A stretch of DNA of 64,000 nt from Gimesia sp. (GCF_040219335.1 NZ_JAVJSQ010000008.1:1-64000); one strand, 5' to 3'. Positions 1 to 9,273 are shown, counted from the stretch's first letter. The notes: generated by a model from the sequence alone, not told the origin. Numbers and translations: made by a program.

Positions 1-1505
1 GCTAGTAACTCCGCTCTTAAGTTCGTTCTCACCAGAAAGAATATTTACGCCGTCTTCCTGTTTTTTGTAGACCACCAGATTACTGGTGACAAAAATGCTC
101 TTCCGAGGTCTGATGAGGAATCTCACCTCACCCACCAGAACCAGGGAAGAGCAATGTCAGGCAAGGCTGCCCATATTGAATTGACGACGCGTATGTACGA
201 GATTCTAACGCAACTGACTGAGAGTCGGAATGCCAGTCAGGCAATTATTGTTCGCGCCCGGATCATACTACTGGGCTTCGATCAACTGAAAAACCAGGAG
301 ATTGCCACTGCCGTCGATCGCTGCGCTAAAACAATCGGGATCTGGAGACGTCGCTGGCGTGACTCTTTTCAGGCACTGCTGCAGATGCAGTTCGACCTCA
401 ACCAGAGCGCCTTCCGACGGGCAATCATCGACACCCTCAGTGATGCGCCCCGCAGTGGATCGCCGGGACGTTTTACTGACGAGCAACTGACGGGACTGAT
501 TGCCCTCGCCTGTAAAGATCCCCAGAACAGTGGTCGCCCGGTGACTTCCTGGACGGGAGCCGAGCTGGCTGATGAAGCACAACGACGCCAACTGGTCGAT
601 GCGATTTCCGCCAGCCATGTTAACCGTGTCCTGCGCGAAGTGAATCTGAAGCCGCATCGCAGCCGTTACTGGTGCAACACGACTGAACAGGATCCTGAAA
701 AGTTTCAACGAGAGGTAGAGACAGTCTGTCGAACCTATCGGGAAGCACAGCAGTTAGCTGACGAGCAGCAAACGCACACGGTCTGCATTGATGAAATGAC
801 CAGCCTGCAGGCCAACGAACGGCGGGCTGAAACAAAACGGGCACGTCCCGGACAGCCGGCCAGAGAAGAGTTTCAATATACGCGACATGGTACCGTCTGC
901 GTGACTGCCAACTGGCATGTGACCCAGGGACAACTCCTGGCCACGACGATTACCGAAACACGTGACAATCATGACTTCGCCCGACACATCGCACAGACCA
1001 TCTCCACTGATCCACAGGCGGGCTGGGTGTTCGTGGTCGATAATTTAAATACGCACTGCGGCGCGCCGCTGGTCAAGCTGGTGGCAGAACAGTTGGGTAT
1101 CGATCCTGACACCCTGGGAAAGGTCAAACGCGAAGGTGTGCTGAAAACGATGACCAGTCGGCGTGAGTTTCTGACCGACCCGGCACATCGCATTCGTTTT
1201 GTGTATCTGCCCAACCACAGTTCCTGGTTGAACCAGATCGAAATCGTGTTCGGCATCATCAAACGCCGCGCACTGCGTCAGGGCAGCTTCACTTCCAAAC
1301 AGGATCTGATCGAGAAATTACGGCGGTTCATTGAATACTTCAACCAGCATCTGGCCCGCCCCATGCGCTGGACGTATACCGGCCACCGCACACAGAAACA
1401 ACAGCAGATCGAACGCCCCCGCACCTGGAGAGAACTCAGGAAAACCAGGAAGCAATGGCAACAATTTGCTCTGGTGGGAAACTATTTGTAATCGGAGTTA
1501 CTAGC
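1..1505 (+). mobile_element. IS630-family insertion sequence, apparently intact
   Basis: The first 13 bases (1-13) are a perfect inverted match of 1493-1505. Both ends lie in a CTAG palindrome (2-5 and 1501-1504). IS630-family elements are known to insert at CTAG and duplicate TA. On that reading the element proper spans about 5-1501, with 9-bp terminal repeats and a TA duplication. It holds one full-length transposase gene. The left end coincides with the window edge, so the outer flank cannot be checked. Confidence 0.88.
154..1491 (+). CDS. IS630-family transposase
   Basis: This 445-residue DDE transposase catalyses cut-and-paste movement of the surrounding element. The N-terminal part (about residues 10-130) is a helix-turn-helix region of the helix-turn-helix-29/32 type with a typical VDRCAKTIGIWRRRW stretch. 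The C-terminal DDE domain shows the first Asp in VCIDEMT, the second in FVVDNLNTH, and the final Glu in NHSSWLNQIEIVFGII, which is the IS630 signature. A GGGAAG ribosome-binding site precedes the ATG. The reading frame is intact and the stop lies one base before the right inverted repeat, so the gene looks functional. It sits just upstream of an AT-rich defence island and may have helped to mobilise it. Confidence 0.93.
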   Translation: MSGKAAHIELTTRMYEILTQLTESRNASQAIIVRARIILLGFDQLKNQEIATAVDRCAKTIGIWRRRWRDSFQALLQMQFDLNQSAFRRAIIDTLSDAPRSGSPGRFTDEQLTGLIALACKDPQNSGRPVTSWTGAELADEAQRRQLVDAISASHVNRVLREVNLKPHRSRYWCNTTEQDPEKFQREVETVCRTYREAQQLADEQQTHTVCIDEMTSLQANERRAETKRARPGQPAREEFQYTRHGTVCVTANWHVTQGQLLATTITETRDNHDFARHIAQTISTDPQAGWVFVVDNLNTHCGAPLVKLVAEQLGIDPDTLGKVKREGVLKTMTSRREFLTDPAHRIRFVYLPNHSSWLNQIEIVFGIIKRRALRQGSFTSKQDLIEKLRRFIEYFNQHLARPMRWTYTGHRTQKQQQIERPRTWRELRKTRKQWQQFALVGNYL

Positions 1506-1570
1506 TGCCGGTAACCAGGGTAGACACTGCATACAACACTAGTCACAAAAGGGATTCCTCACTTACTAAC

Positions 1571-1598
1571 TTGCGATCACGTAACCATTTGCTACACT
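1571..1598 (+). promoter_or_regulatory. possible promoter for the Gabija-type operon
   Basis: TTGCGA (1571-1576) and TACACT (1593-1598) are separated by 16 bases and could be sigma-70-like -35 and -10 boxes, about 140 bases before the first defence gene. The match is only moderate. Nothing else was recognised between the IS element and 1737. Confidence 0.3.
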
Positions 1599-1736
1599 GG
1601 TGAAACGTGCACTGAATGGCTCTGGTCGTTTCATTTTTATTGTACTGTCCGTGGTAAAGAAACAATTACCCATATAGTCCCTATCGGAAAACGGACTCCT
1701 CTGCCCGATACGCGAACCATCCTAGGAAACTCCCGT

Positions 1737-3677
1737 ATGAAGCTCATCGAACTTAGAATTTCCAATTTCAAATGCTTTGGGCCTGAACCAGTAAAAGTCT
1801 CATTCATTGATTCGACAACGTTCCTGATCGGCCCTAATGGATCGGGTAAAACTGCTATTCTTCAAGCGCTCGCCAGGATGTTCGCTAGTAATCCATCTTT
1901 GCGAAAAATCAGGCGAGATGATTTTCATGTACCTTATGACGAACAAGAGAGTCCAGAGGAAAGGACATTGTTTATCGAAGCTGACTTTTCACTTCCTGAA
2001 GTAGCAAACGAAGAGGATAACTCAAATACAATTCCCCCCTGTTTCAATCACATGAGACTCAGTGAGGATGGAGGAAACATTTCCATACGTTACAGGCTGG
2101 AAGCCACGATGGGGATTGATGGAGATATTGAAGAAAGTCTGTTTTACGTCACAGGCCAGGAGGCAGATGATTCTCCCAAAAAATCACGAGTATCAAGAGC
2201 AGAAAGAAATCACATTGCTGTCCATTATCTCCCCGCAAAGAGAGATCCAAACGATCATATCCAGGCAAACACAACATCATTGCTCGGACGAATTATTCGA
2301 GCAATTGACTGGAGTGAAGAAGAACATCAATTTACATCCATTTCTGAAGACATTATGTCTTTGATTTCTCAGAATTCTGCAATAGAAAACGCGAATCAAC
2401 AACTTTCCGAAGAATGGGAACACCTACACAAGGGAAGTCATTTTCAAAAAGCCAGTTTATTCTTTGGTCTGGAAAGTCTTGAAAGACTGAGAAACAACGT
2501 ATCAATTGAATTTACTCCAGCTCATGGAGCGTCCACTATTGATTTCTCCTTACTTAGTGATGGCCAAATGTCACTGCTTTACCTTTCATTAGTCACTGCT
2601 TTTATCGAAATCAGTCGAACAGCAATGAAGATTGATGAGGATGATGAGCAGAAAATTGATGTAAGTAAATTAAATCCACCGATCTTTTCTATCATCGCAG
2701 TTGAAGAACCTGAGAACAGTTTATCTCCACACTATCTCGGGAGAATTAATACCCTGCTCAAGGGAATTTCCAGTGAAGAGGATGCTCAATCGATTGTTAC
2801 AACTCACTCGCCAGCCATGCTCCACCGAGTTCCGCCAGACCAAATAAGACATACTAGAATTGGACAGGATCGATTGGCATCGGTAAAAGAAATTCGACTA
2901 CCGCCCAAAAGCAAAATGGATGTGTATAAATATGTGCGAGAAGGAATCTTATTAAATCCAGAAATTTATTTTTCACGATTTGTTGTTTTAGGCGAAGGCC
3001 CTAGTGAGTCTATTGTACTTCCTAGACTTTTTGAAGCGGCAGGCCTGCCAGTAGATGAAAATGGAATCACAATAGCTCAACTTGGAGGACGGCATGTCAA
3101 TTATATGTGGAAAATACTAACCGATTTAGGCATTCCGTATGTAACATTATTAGATTTGGATTTAAGTCGTCATCAAGGTGGGTGGGGAAGAGTCAAATAT
3201 GCTTTCAATCAGTTAAATCTTGTTAACTTAGAAGAATATGACGGAATTGAGAACATACCTCAATGGGATGAGAGCAGCCCATTGGATGAAAATATTGAGG
3301 AGGAATGGGATAAGGATTGTATTAAGGTACTAAAAAAAGAACGTATTTTCTTTTCAGAACCGCTCGATTTGGATTTTTCAATGATTCTTAGTTATCCCAA
3401 AGCCTATGGGATAGAGACAGATACCCTAGAGTTTCCAGACGACACTACTATCAAATCAGTCTTGGGAAAATCGCATGCAGAAACGGATTGGTATGATGAA
3501 AATGAACTAGAGTTCTTTGACAGTTACCATAAATTATTCAAGCTTGGTAGCAAACCTGCAGCTCATATAAGGGCACTATCAAAATTAAACAATCAAGCTA
3601 TCCTTGATAATTTCCCCGAATCATATCGCCAACTGATAAAAAGTGTAAAAACTCAGTTACAAGAGGTTTATGAATGA
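1737..3677 (+). CDS. gajA: OLD-family ATPase/TOPRIM nuclease, GajA-like (Gabija defence)
   Basis: This 646-residue protein has an N-terminal SMC/ABC-like ATPase domain and a C-terminal TOPRIM nuclease domain. The P-loop GPNGSGKT is at residues 32-39, Walker B (IIAVEEPENS, Glu323/Glu324) lies near residue 320, and a His switch follows in TTHSPAML. The TOPRIM domain has its glutamate in GEGPSE (Glu420) and the DxD pair in LLDLDLSR (Asp473, Asp475). The stop overlaps the start of a UvrD-like helicase gene by 4 bases. An OLD nuclease coupled to a UvrD-like helicase is the gene pair that defines Gabija anti-phage systems, where GajA is a DNA-nicking nuclease assembled with GajB. It is somewhat longer than the roughly 580 residues of characterised GajA. 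Codon use is clearly AT-richer than in the genes downstream, which suggests transfer. Confidence 0.87.
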   Translation: MKLIELRISNFKCFGPEPVKVSFIDSTTFLIGPNGSGKTAILQALARMFASNPSLRKIRRDDFHVPYDEQESPEERTLFIEADFSLPEVANEEDNSNTIPPCFNHMRLSEDGGNISIRYRLEATMGIDGDIEESLFYVTGQEADDSPKKSRVSRAERNHIAVHYLPAKRDPNDHIQANTTSLLGRIIRAIDWSEEEHQFTSISEDIMSLISQNSAIENANQQLSEEWEHLHKGSHFQKASLFFGLESLERLRNNVSIEFTPAHGASTIDFSLLSDGQMSLLYLSLVTAFIEISRTAMKIDEDDEQKIDVSKLNPPIFSIIAVEEPENSLSPHYLGRINTLLKGISSEEDAQSIVTTHSPAMLHRVPPDQIRHTRIGQDRLASVKEIRLPPKSKMDVYKYVREGILLNPEIYFSRFVVLGEGPSESIVLPRLFEAAGLPVDENGITIAQLGGRHVNYMWKILTDLGIPYVTLLDLDLSRHQGGWGRVKYAFNQLNLVNLEEYDGIENIPQWDESSPLDENIEEEWDKDCIKVLKKERIFFSEPLDLDFSMILSYPKAYGIETDTLEFPDDTTIKSVLGKSHAETDWYDENELEFFDSYHKLFKLGSKPAAHIRALSKLNNQAILDNFPESYRQLIKSVKTQLQEVYE

Positions 3678-5329
3678 TTCAGCGCGATGTCTGGATGCCA
3701 TCAGGTGGAATAAAACTGGAACCTAATGCATTTACTGCTGCAACCTCTTTCAAAGGTAGCGTAGCACTCATGGCAGGACCAGGTGCAGGGAAAACTGAAA
3801 TGTTGGCACAAAGAGCTGACTTCTTACTTCGCACAGGAAAATGCAGATTTCCTAAGAGAATTTTAGCGATTTCATTTAAGAGAGATGCCAGCTCTAACCT
3901 AAAAGAGCGTGTCCAGAATCGATGTGGGAGGGAACTATCTTCGAGATTAGACAGCCATACGTTTCATGCTTTTGCCAAACGAATTATTGATATTTTCCGC
4001 CCCTTCCTGAAGGGCGATGATCAACTTGATGAAAACTATATCATAGCCAAGCATCGGGCACCAAAAACACAAATCACATTCAATGACATGGTCCCTCTGG
4101 CAAATCAAATTCTAAGAAGTTGTCCTGAGGCGAGGAATTCTGTTTTACAAACATACAGTGATGTTTTTCTGGATGAATTTCAAGACTGCACAAAGGACCA
4201 ATATTCACTCATTAAGCTTGCATTTTTAGAAAGTGATACACGCCTGGTAGCCGTTGGAGATACAAAGCAAAAGATCATGGGCTGGGCTGGTGCACTGGAT
4301 GGTATCTTTCTCGACTTTAGAAATGATTTTGATGCACAATCTTTGAATCTCTACCAGAACTTTAGATCCCTTCCTCGAATCCGACGAGTTCAAAATGATA
4401 TGGTCAAAGATATTGATCCCGATGCTGCCGTAAAAGATGATGAATTACTTGGTGATAATGGGATAGTCACAATTGAGTCCTTTGCTAATGAAAAAGTAGA
4501 AGCAAACTGGATTGCTGACTCGATCGAGAGTTGGATTAATGCTGGAATTCCACCTAGTGAGATTGCAATTCTGTGCAACACACAACCACATCTTTATGCC
4601 AAATCCCTGATGGATGAACTAGAAGATAGAAATATTCCATTTCGAAATGAGCAAGAAGTTCAAGACTTATTTTGCGAACCAATTTATAAGTTAATTGTTG
4701 ATTTTTTAGTTGTCTTACGTGGATCAAACGAACCAGATTCTTGGGAGCGTTTTTTTTCAGTAGTAGCTCCAGATCATTTTGATGATACTAATGACATAAG
4801 ATCGAGGACTTGGAGCGATTTCATTGAGGAAAAACAGTCTGAGTTAAATGGTTCAATTGATTTTACATCCATCTGGGAATGCGTTGAGGAGTTAATTCAG
4901 AATTTAGGTGATTCCGGAGTCAATGAATTATCTCGTGATTATGAAAACAAAAAATGGTTCAGTGAACTTTTAGATTCATCAGAAAAACAAGTACAAAATT
5001 GCTTCAATGGAAATGCTGATTTTGTAGAGTCACTCAAAGGATTGTCTAATTTTCATGCAGTAAGAATTTTAACTATTCACAAATGTAAAGGCCTTGAGTT
5101 CAACACAGTAATTGTTCAAGGAGTTGAAAAAGAGACATTTTTTGGGAAACTAAAAGATTCTCAATGTGCATTCTTCGTTGCTATATCACGCGCCAAACAA
5201 AGCCTGATTATCACCAAATCAGAATTTAGAACTAAGCTACCTGGTGCAAATGATTATTGGAAACAGAATAGAACTTCCTACGATAAATTCATAAGCTATG
5301 TGGAGCCTCACGTTGGTGGTGAGGCATAA
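3674..5329 (+). CDS. gajB: UvrD/Rep-like superfamily 1 helicase, GajB-like (Gabija defence)
   Basis: This 551-residue protein carries a complete set of SF1A helicase motifs. Motif I is GPGAGKTE (residues 35-42) and motif II is DEFQD (167-171). Motif III is GDTKQKIMGWAGA, motif IV is around YQNFRSLPRI, motif V is TIHKCKGLEFNTV and motif VI is FVAISRAKQSL. In Gabija the helicase-like GajB senses DNA ends or nucleotide state and works with the GajA nuclease. Its start overlaps the GajA-like stop (ATGA), so translation is probably coupled. It is close to the usual GajB length of about 500 residues. It shares the AT-rich composition of its partner. Confidence 0.87.
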   Translation: MIQRDVWMPSGGIKLEPNAFTAATSFKGSVALMAGPGAGKTEMLAQRADFLLRTGKCRFPKRILAISFKRDASSNLKERVQNRCGRELSSRLDSHTFHAFAKRIIDIFRPFLKGDDQLDENYIIAKHRAPKTQITFNDMVPLANQILRSCPEARNSVLQTYSDVFLDEFQDCTKDQYSLIKLAFLESDTRLVAVGDTKQKIMGWAGALDGIFLDFRNDFDAQSLNLYQNFRSLPRIRRVQNDMVKDIDPDAAVKDDELLGDNGIVTIESFANEKVEANWIADSIESWINAGIPPSEIAILCNTQPHLYAKSLMDELEDRNIPFRNEQEVQDLFCEPIYKLIVDFLVVLRGSNEPDSWERFFSVVAPDHFDDTNDIRSRTWSDFIEEKQSELNGSIDFTSIWECVEELIQNLGDSGVNELSRDYENKKWFSELLDSSEKQVQNCFNGNADFVESLKGLSNFHAVRILTIHKCKGLEFNTVIVQGVEKETFFGKLKDSQCAFFVAISRAKQSLIITKSEFRTKLPGANDYWKQNRTSYDKFISYVEPHVGGEA

Positions 5330-5477
5330 GTAATTAGCATGAAAATCACCGAAGCCCAACTAATTCTTCGTCAACGTCCCTCTGTAGGTGTCTAGGGTAT
5401 CCCAATCGGCTCCTAGAGACGATGGACCTTATTCCAGAGCATTTCTGGATAAAAGCGATGTAAAAAAAAGTGTTAGT

Positions 5478-6026
5478 ATGAATAAGCAGAGATATCTTTT
5501 CTTCAAATACGGTTTAGTCCTATCAATAGTTCTATTATTAGTTTTATTGATTCTCCAATTAACTGAATCTCTAGAAAATTCATTTAATTATTTAACACTG
5601 GTCTTCTCTTTTTTTGCCATTTGCATATCGCTCTATTCTTGTAAGATTGCTGATGAAGCTTACCACTCCAGCTTGAGGCCGATTCTTGTATTTGTCTTAA
5701 AAAATGACGGCGGAAAAAAACGTTGGATGATTGAAAATGTGGGTAATGGTGCCGCATTGAACATAAGAATCTATAGAGGTGATCTGAAAACTGACTGGCT
5801 TGAAGGAAAAAAATTCTATCCGATTCCTGCGCGAACACGTATTGAATGTCCTCTACAAGACGCATGTAATCGCCTCGGTGCAGCATACGAATCAGTCACT
5901 AAAGAAAAGTATCATAGTATTTGTGGAGATTATTACACTGCGCTTGAAGAGGGTGAAGGTCCTGTAGAATGGAACAAAATTCCAACGCAGCGTCATGAAG
6001 AACTCACTGAGAGAGAACCGCTATAG
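5478..6026 (+). CDS. unidentified membrane protein with two N-terminal helices
   Basis: The 182-residue product has two hydrophobic segments near residues 10-30 and 38-58, then a soluble region. That region starts with an Arg-Pro motif (SLRPILVF) and continues with IENVGNGAALNIRI, a pattern resembling beta-sandwich membrane proteins of unknown function. The frame is also open upstream to a GTG at 5388, but the ATG at 5478 places the first helix at the N-terminus and is preferred. No strong ribosome-binding site is visible for either. It lies about 150 bases after the helicase gene on the same strand and shares its AT-rich composition, so it probably belongs to the same island. No function can be assigned. 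Confidence 0.7.
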   Translation: MNKQRYLFFKYGLVLSIVLLLVLLILQLTESLENSFNYLTLVFSFFAICISLYSCKIADEAYHSSLRPILVFVLKNDGGKKRWMIENVGNGAALNIRIYRGDLKTDWLEGKKFYPIPARTRIECPLQDACNRLGAAYESVTKEKYHSICGDYYTALEEGEGPVEWNKIPTQRHEELTEREPL

Positions 6027-6172
6027 TATCTACTAAAGATATCCTCTATGGCTTCTACTCTTAAGCGGTATTGAAACCAATAGCATACGCCGGCCCCCCA
6101 TTCCTCTTTCATTTCCCACATTCCCGGGAACTCTGCACTCCGCTGGTGCGCAGGAAATTGCTGTGAAAGTTG

Positions 6173-6235
6173 TTGACAGTCGCTGAGGGGCACTTTTAAG
6201 ATATACTGTGCCCCTGTTTATTTGTGGGCACTTTT
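6173..6235 (+). promoter_or_regulatory. promoter and operator-like repeats before the MoxR operon
   Basis: A perfect -35 box TTGACA (6173-6178) is followed after 18 bases by TAAGAT (6197-6202), a 4/6 match to a -10 box. A better -10 string, TATACT (6202-6207), lies 23 bases away, which is too far. A perfect 7-bp inverted repeat, GGGGCAC (6187-6193) with GTGCCCC (6208-6214), flanks the -10 region. The string GGGCACTTTT occurs twice in direct orientation (6188-6197 and 6226-6235). The rest of the 6027-6365 gap shows no gene. Confidence 0.5.
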
Positions 6236-6365
6236 GTCTAGATCGCCAGCGCCATTCGGTGACAGGCAGCATTTCGCCCTGCTGCCCGCGGTTTCTGCAA
6301 CTGAGTTTCTACCTACTCTGCCCCAGACACAATCGATTTCCCGTCAGCATGGAACGATATCATCT

Positions 6366-7406
6366 ATGAACAGCTCCGCTGCCAGCCAACATGAGGTTTC
6401 GGAAGAAGTCCTCAAGAATGCCCAGTTTATTCAGGCCGTCCGCGACCAGGTCGCCACGGTCGTCGTCGGTCAGGATGAGGTCGTCGAACGCCTGTTGATC
6501 TCGCTGTTTACCGGCGGTCATATTCTGCTCCAGGGGGTGCCGGGACTGGCGAAAACACTGCTCGTTTCGGTCCTCTCCAAATCGATCGACCTCGATTTCT
6601 CCCGCATTCAGTTCACCATCGACCTGCTGCCCTCCGATATTCTGGGTTCGCAGATCCTCGATCAGAAAGCCAACGAGTTCGTCACCCGCACCGGGCCGAT
6701 CTTTACCAACCTGCTGCTGGCCGACGAAATCAACCGGGCCGCTCCCAAGGTGCAGGGGGCGCTGCTGGAAGCGATGCAGGAACGCAAGGTGACCATCGGC
6801 AACGAAACCTTCTCACTCCCCGCACCGTTCCTGGTGATCGCCACGCAGAACCCGGTGGAACAGGCCGGAACCTTTGAACTGCCCGAGGCCCAGCTCGACC
6901 GCTTCATGCTCTGTCACCGCCTGGACTATCCCGATCCGAGTGAGGAACGCGAAGTTCTCAAACGCAACATGGCACTCGGCATTCGTCGCGAAGACCGCGG
7001 GGCCGTGGTGAATACCGAATTCGACGTCATGCAGCAACAGCCCGTCGGCACAGCCGATGACCTGGTCGCCTGCATGCAGGCCGTCAACGACATTCACGTC
7101 AGCGATACCTTCGTGGAACACGTGATCGAAGTCATCAACCGCACACGCAATCATCCCAACATCGAACTGGGCTGCAGTCCGCGTGCCGGCATCGCGCTGG
7201 TCAAGGCCTCCCGCGCCCGGGCACTGATCCAGGGACGCAACTACGTGATCCCCGAAGATCTGTTCGTGCTGGCCGAGGATGTGATCCTGCACCGCATCCG
7301 GCTGAATTACGAAGCGCTCGCCGACGGGCTCACCGGCAAAGGAGTGCTGCAGGATATGCTCCGCGACCTGGGGGCAACGCCATCCCTGGTCGGGCGGGAG
7401 GACTAG
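6366..7406 (+). CDS. moxR: MoxR-family AAA+ ATPase
   Basis: This 346-residue AAA+ chaperone-like ATPase is the first gene of a Bat-type operon. MoxR proteins are thought to remodel or activate partner proteins, often VWA-domain proteins encoded beside them. Walker A is GVPGLAKT (residues 57-64), Walker B is LLLADEINRA (Asp120, Glu121), and sensor 1 is in VIATQNPVE. The ELPEAQLDRF stretch typical of MoxR follows. The ATG at 6366 gives the family's usual N-terminus (HEVSEEVLKNAQFIQAV). The frame runs 48 codons further up to a TTG, but that extension looks non-coding and would overlap the promoter repeats. The DUF58 and VWA genes follow on the same strand. Confidence 0.93.
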   Translation: MNSSAASQHEVSEEVLKNAQFIQAVRDQVATVVVGQDEVVERLLISLFTGGHILLQGVPGLAKTLLVSVLSKSIDLDFSRIQFTIDLLPSDILGSQILDQKANEFVTRTGPIFTNLLLADEINRAAPKVQGALLEAMQERKVTIGNETFSLPAPFLVIATQNPVEQAGTFELPEAQLDRFMLCHRLDYPDPSEEREVLKRNMALGIRREDRGAVVNTEFDVMQQQPVGTADDLVACMQAVNDIHVSDTFVEHVIEVINRTRNHPNIELGCSPRAGIALVKASRARALIQGRNYVIPEDLFVLAEDVILHRIRLNYEALADGLTGKGVLQDMLRDLGATPSLVGRED

Positions 7407-7464
7407 TCGCCGCTGTCTCGAATCACGTTATCGAATACTCTCACAAATTTAAAACAGGTGCTGC

Positions 7465-8325
7465 ATGGAAGGCTTACTGGAACAGATTGATCCGCTGGAC
7501 GCGCGGCAGTTCTACATTGCCGTCAAGCGACTCGCGGACAGCCTGAGCTACGGGACTGACAAGTCGCCGTTCCTCGGTTCCGGGCTCGAGTTCTTCCAGT
7601 CGCGACCCTACCAGGAAGGGGATCCGATCAAAAGCATCGACTGGCGGGTCACCGCCCGCACCGGGAAGCTGTACATCAAGGAATACGAAACCCCCAAGCG
7701 GCTCCCCTGTTATCTGCTCATCGACACCTCCGCTTCGATGATGATCAGCTCCACCGCGAAAAGTAAATACGGTCTGGCTTTGCACATCGCGGGCGGGCTC
7801 GCCTTTGCCTGCCTGGAACGCGTCAGTCCCGTCGGCGTTCTCGGCGTCGGCGAAACCGATCTGCGGATTCATCCCAGCCTTTCCAAAGACCAGGTCATGC
7901 AGTGGCTGGTCCGCCTGAGACGCTTCCGCTACGACGAACAGACCACCATCGGTCAACGGGTGGCCGAGTTCAGCCCCAGCCTCAAGAGCCGGGCGCTGAT
8001 TATCGTCCTCTCCGACCTGCACGATCCCAAAGCGGTTCCCGCCCTCAAGCAACTCGCACAACGACACGATACAGTGGTGATCCAGTTTCGCGATCCCGCT
8101 GAGACCGGGCTGCGAGGTGCCGGACTGATGCGGGCCCGCGAAGCAGAGACCGGCAGCGACTTCGTTACACACGGACGCAAGGTCTGGCTCGACCAGGAGC
8201 AGATCGACTTCCAGCTGAAACGCAGCGGCATCGATCATCTGTTAATTGAAACGGACGAGCCGTTCGTCCCCCATTTAAGGCAGTTCTTTTCTTCCCGCGA
8301 TATTCTCTCACGAGGGAGCCGTTAA
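7465..8325 (+). CDS. DUF58 domain-containing protein
   Basis: The 286-residue protein has the DUF58 hallmark near residues 45-75, including YQEGDPIKSIDWRVTART. A VWA-like segment follows with the modified metal-site motif LIDTSASM. DUF58 proteins are regularly encoded between MoxR and VWA-domain membrane proteins, and their biochemical role is unsettled. It lacks an obvious membrane helix, so it is probably cytoplasmic. Its stop overlaps the next start by one base (TAATG), which supports a single transcript. Confidence 0.92.
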   Translation: MEGLLEQIDPLDARQFYIAVKRLADSLSYGTDKSPFLGSGLEFFQSRPYQEGDPIKSIDWRVTARTGKLYIKEYETPKRLPCYLLIDTSASMMISSTAKSKYGLALHIAGGLAFACLERVSPVGVLGVGETDLRIHPSLSKDQVMQWLVRLRRFRYDEQTTIGQRVAEFSPSLKSRALIIVLSDLHDPKAVPALKQLAQRHDTVVIQFRDPAETGLRGAGLMRAREAETGSDFVTHGRKVWLDQEQIDFQLKRSGIDHLLIETDEPFVPHLRQFFSSRDILSRGSR

Positions 8326-9203
8326 TGAGAGACCGGCAGGCATTTTTCCGAACTCTGATTCTGCAGACACTCGCGCTGGTTCTGCTGGCCTGCGTCTACG
8401 GAGCCACACCGTCTCCCACCGCCGCAGCAGAGGAGCCCTCCAGTGCGTCGGTCGGCATGTCGCAACGCATTGAGGATGTCATCCTTCCCGGTTCCGAACT
8501 GCAGGTCAAGCAGATCGCCGACGACGATCCGATCATCTTAAGGATTGTCAGCCTCCACCCACACGGCCCGGACATGTTCCGCTATGAACTGGAATACTAC
8601 GGTCTCAAACCGGGTGAATATAATCTGGCAAACTTCCTCGAACGCAAAGACAAGAGTGAATTGGGCGAACTGCCCGCGATTCCGGTGAGCATCAAGTCGA
8701 TTCTCCCCGCCAGTCGCGTGGAGCCCAACAGCCCCTCGGCCACATCGATACCCCGGATCGGCGGCTACCAGTTCTGGATGACCATCATCTTCCTGCTCTG
8801 GGCGGTGGGCGCCTTTCTGATTGTCTTCGTCAAACGCAAGTCAGCCAATGAGACCGACGACACACAACAGCCGCCCCCCTCGCTGTCAGATCGCCTGCAG
8901 CCCATGGTCGAAAAAGCGATCGCGGGTAAGCTGACCCAGACACAGATGGCAGAACTGGAAATGATGCTGGTCGCGTTCTGGCGGAAACGACTGCACCTGG
9001 AACAGACCGACGTCGCCGAGGTGACCCGGATTTTAAGACAGCACGAGGAAGCCGGCCCGCTGCTGCAACAGCTGGAAATCCTGCTGCATCGCCCCGACGC
9101 GGATCCGCAGTTGAACAGCCCGCAGATCGCGCAGATTCTGGAACCGTATCAGAATCTGCCCGCCGATGCCCTCGACGAGGAGCTGGCGTCCCTCGCTACC
9201 TGA
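8325..9203 (+). CDS. exported single-pass membrane protein of the Bat-type operon
   Basis: This 292-residue protein begins with a signal-like hydrophobic stretch (ILQTLALVLLACVYGAT). An extracytoplasmic domain of about 110 residues follows, then one membrane helix (FWMTIIFLLWAVGAFLIVFV) near residues 150-170. The cytoplasmic tail of about 120 residues is helical and Gln/Leu-rich. Its position between DUF58 and the VWA genes matches the DUF4381-type component of other MoxR operons, but the similarity is one of layout and topology only. The start codon overlaps the DUF58 stop by one base. Confidence 0.8.
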   Translation: MRDRQAFFRTLILQTLALVLLACVYGATPSPTAAAEEPSSASVGMSQRIEDVILPGSELQVKQIADDDPIILRIVSLHPHGPDMFRYELEYYGLKPGEYNLANFLERKDKSELGELPAIPVSIKSILPASRVEPNSPSATSIPRIGGYQFWMTIIFLLWAVGAFLIVFVKRKSANETDDTQQPPPSLSDRLQPMVEKAIAGKLTQTQMAELEMMLVAFWRKRLHLEQTDVAEVTRILRQHEEAGPLLQQLEILLHRPDADPQLNSPQIAQILEPYQNLPADALDEELASLAT

Positions 9204-9273
9204 ATACAGACCGAGTTGGAATTTACTGAAACCGAAATCAACACAACACAAGGCAAACTGGTAAATCGACGTT

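Noticed and set aside
6173-6207. TTGACA with TATACT as a promoter pair
   Set aside because: The spacer is 23 bases, too long for sigma-70; TAAGAT at 18 bases is the better-spaced partner.
7474-8238. 254-codon minus-strand frame opposite the DUF58 gene
   Set aside because: The DUF58 frame has diagnostic motifs and joins the operon by overlap; the antisense frame is a shadow.
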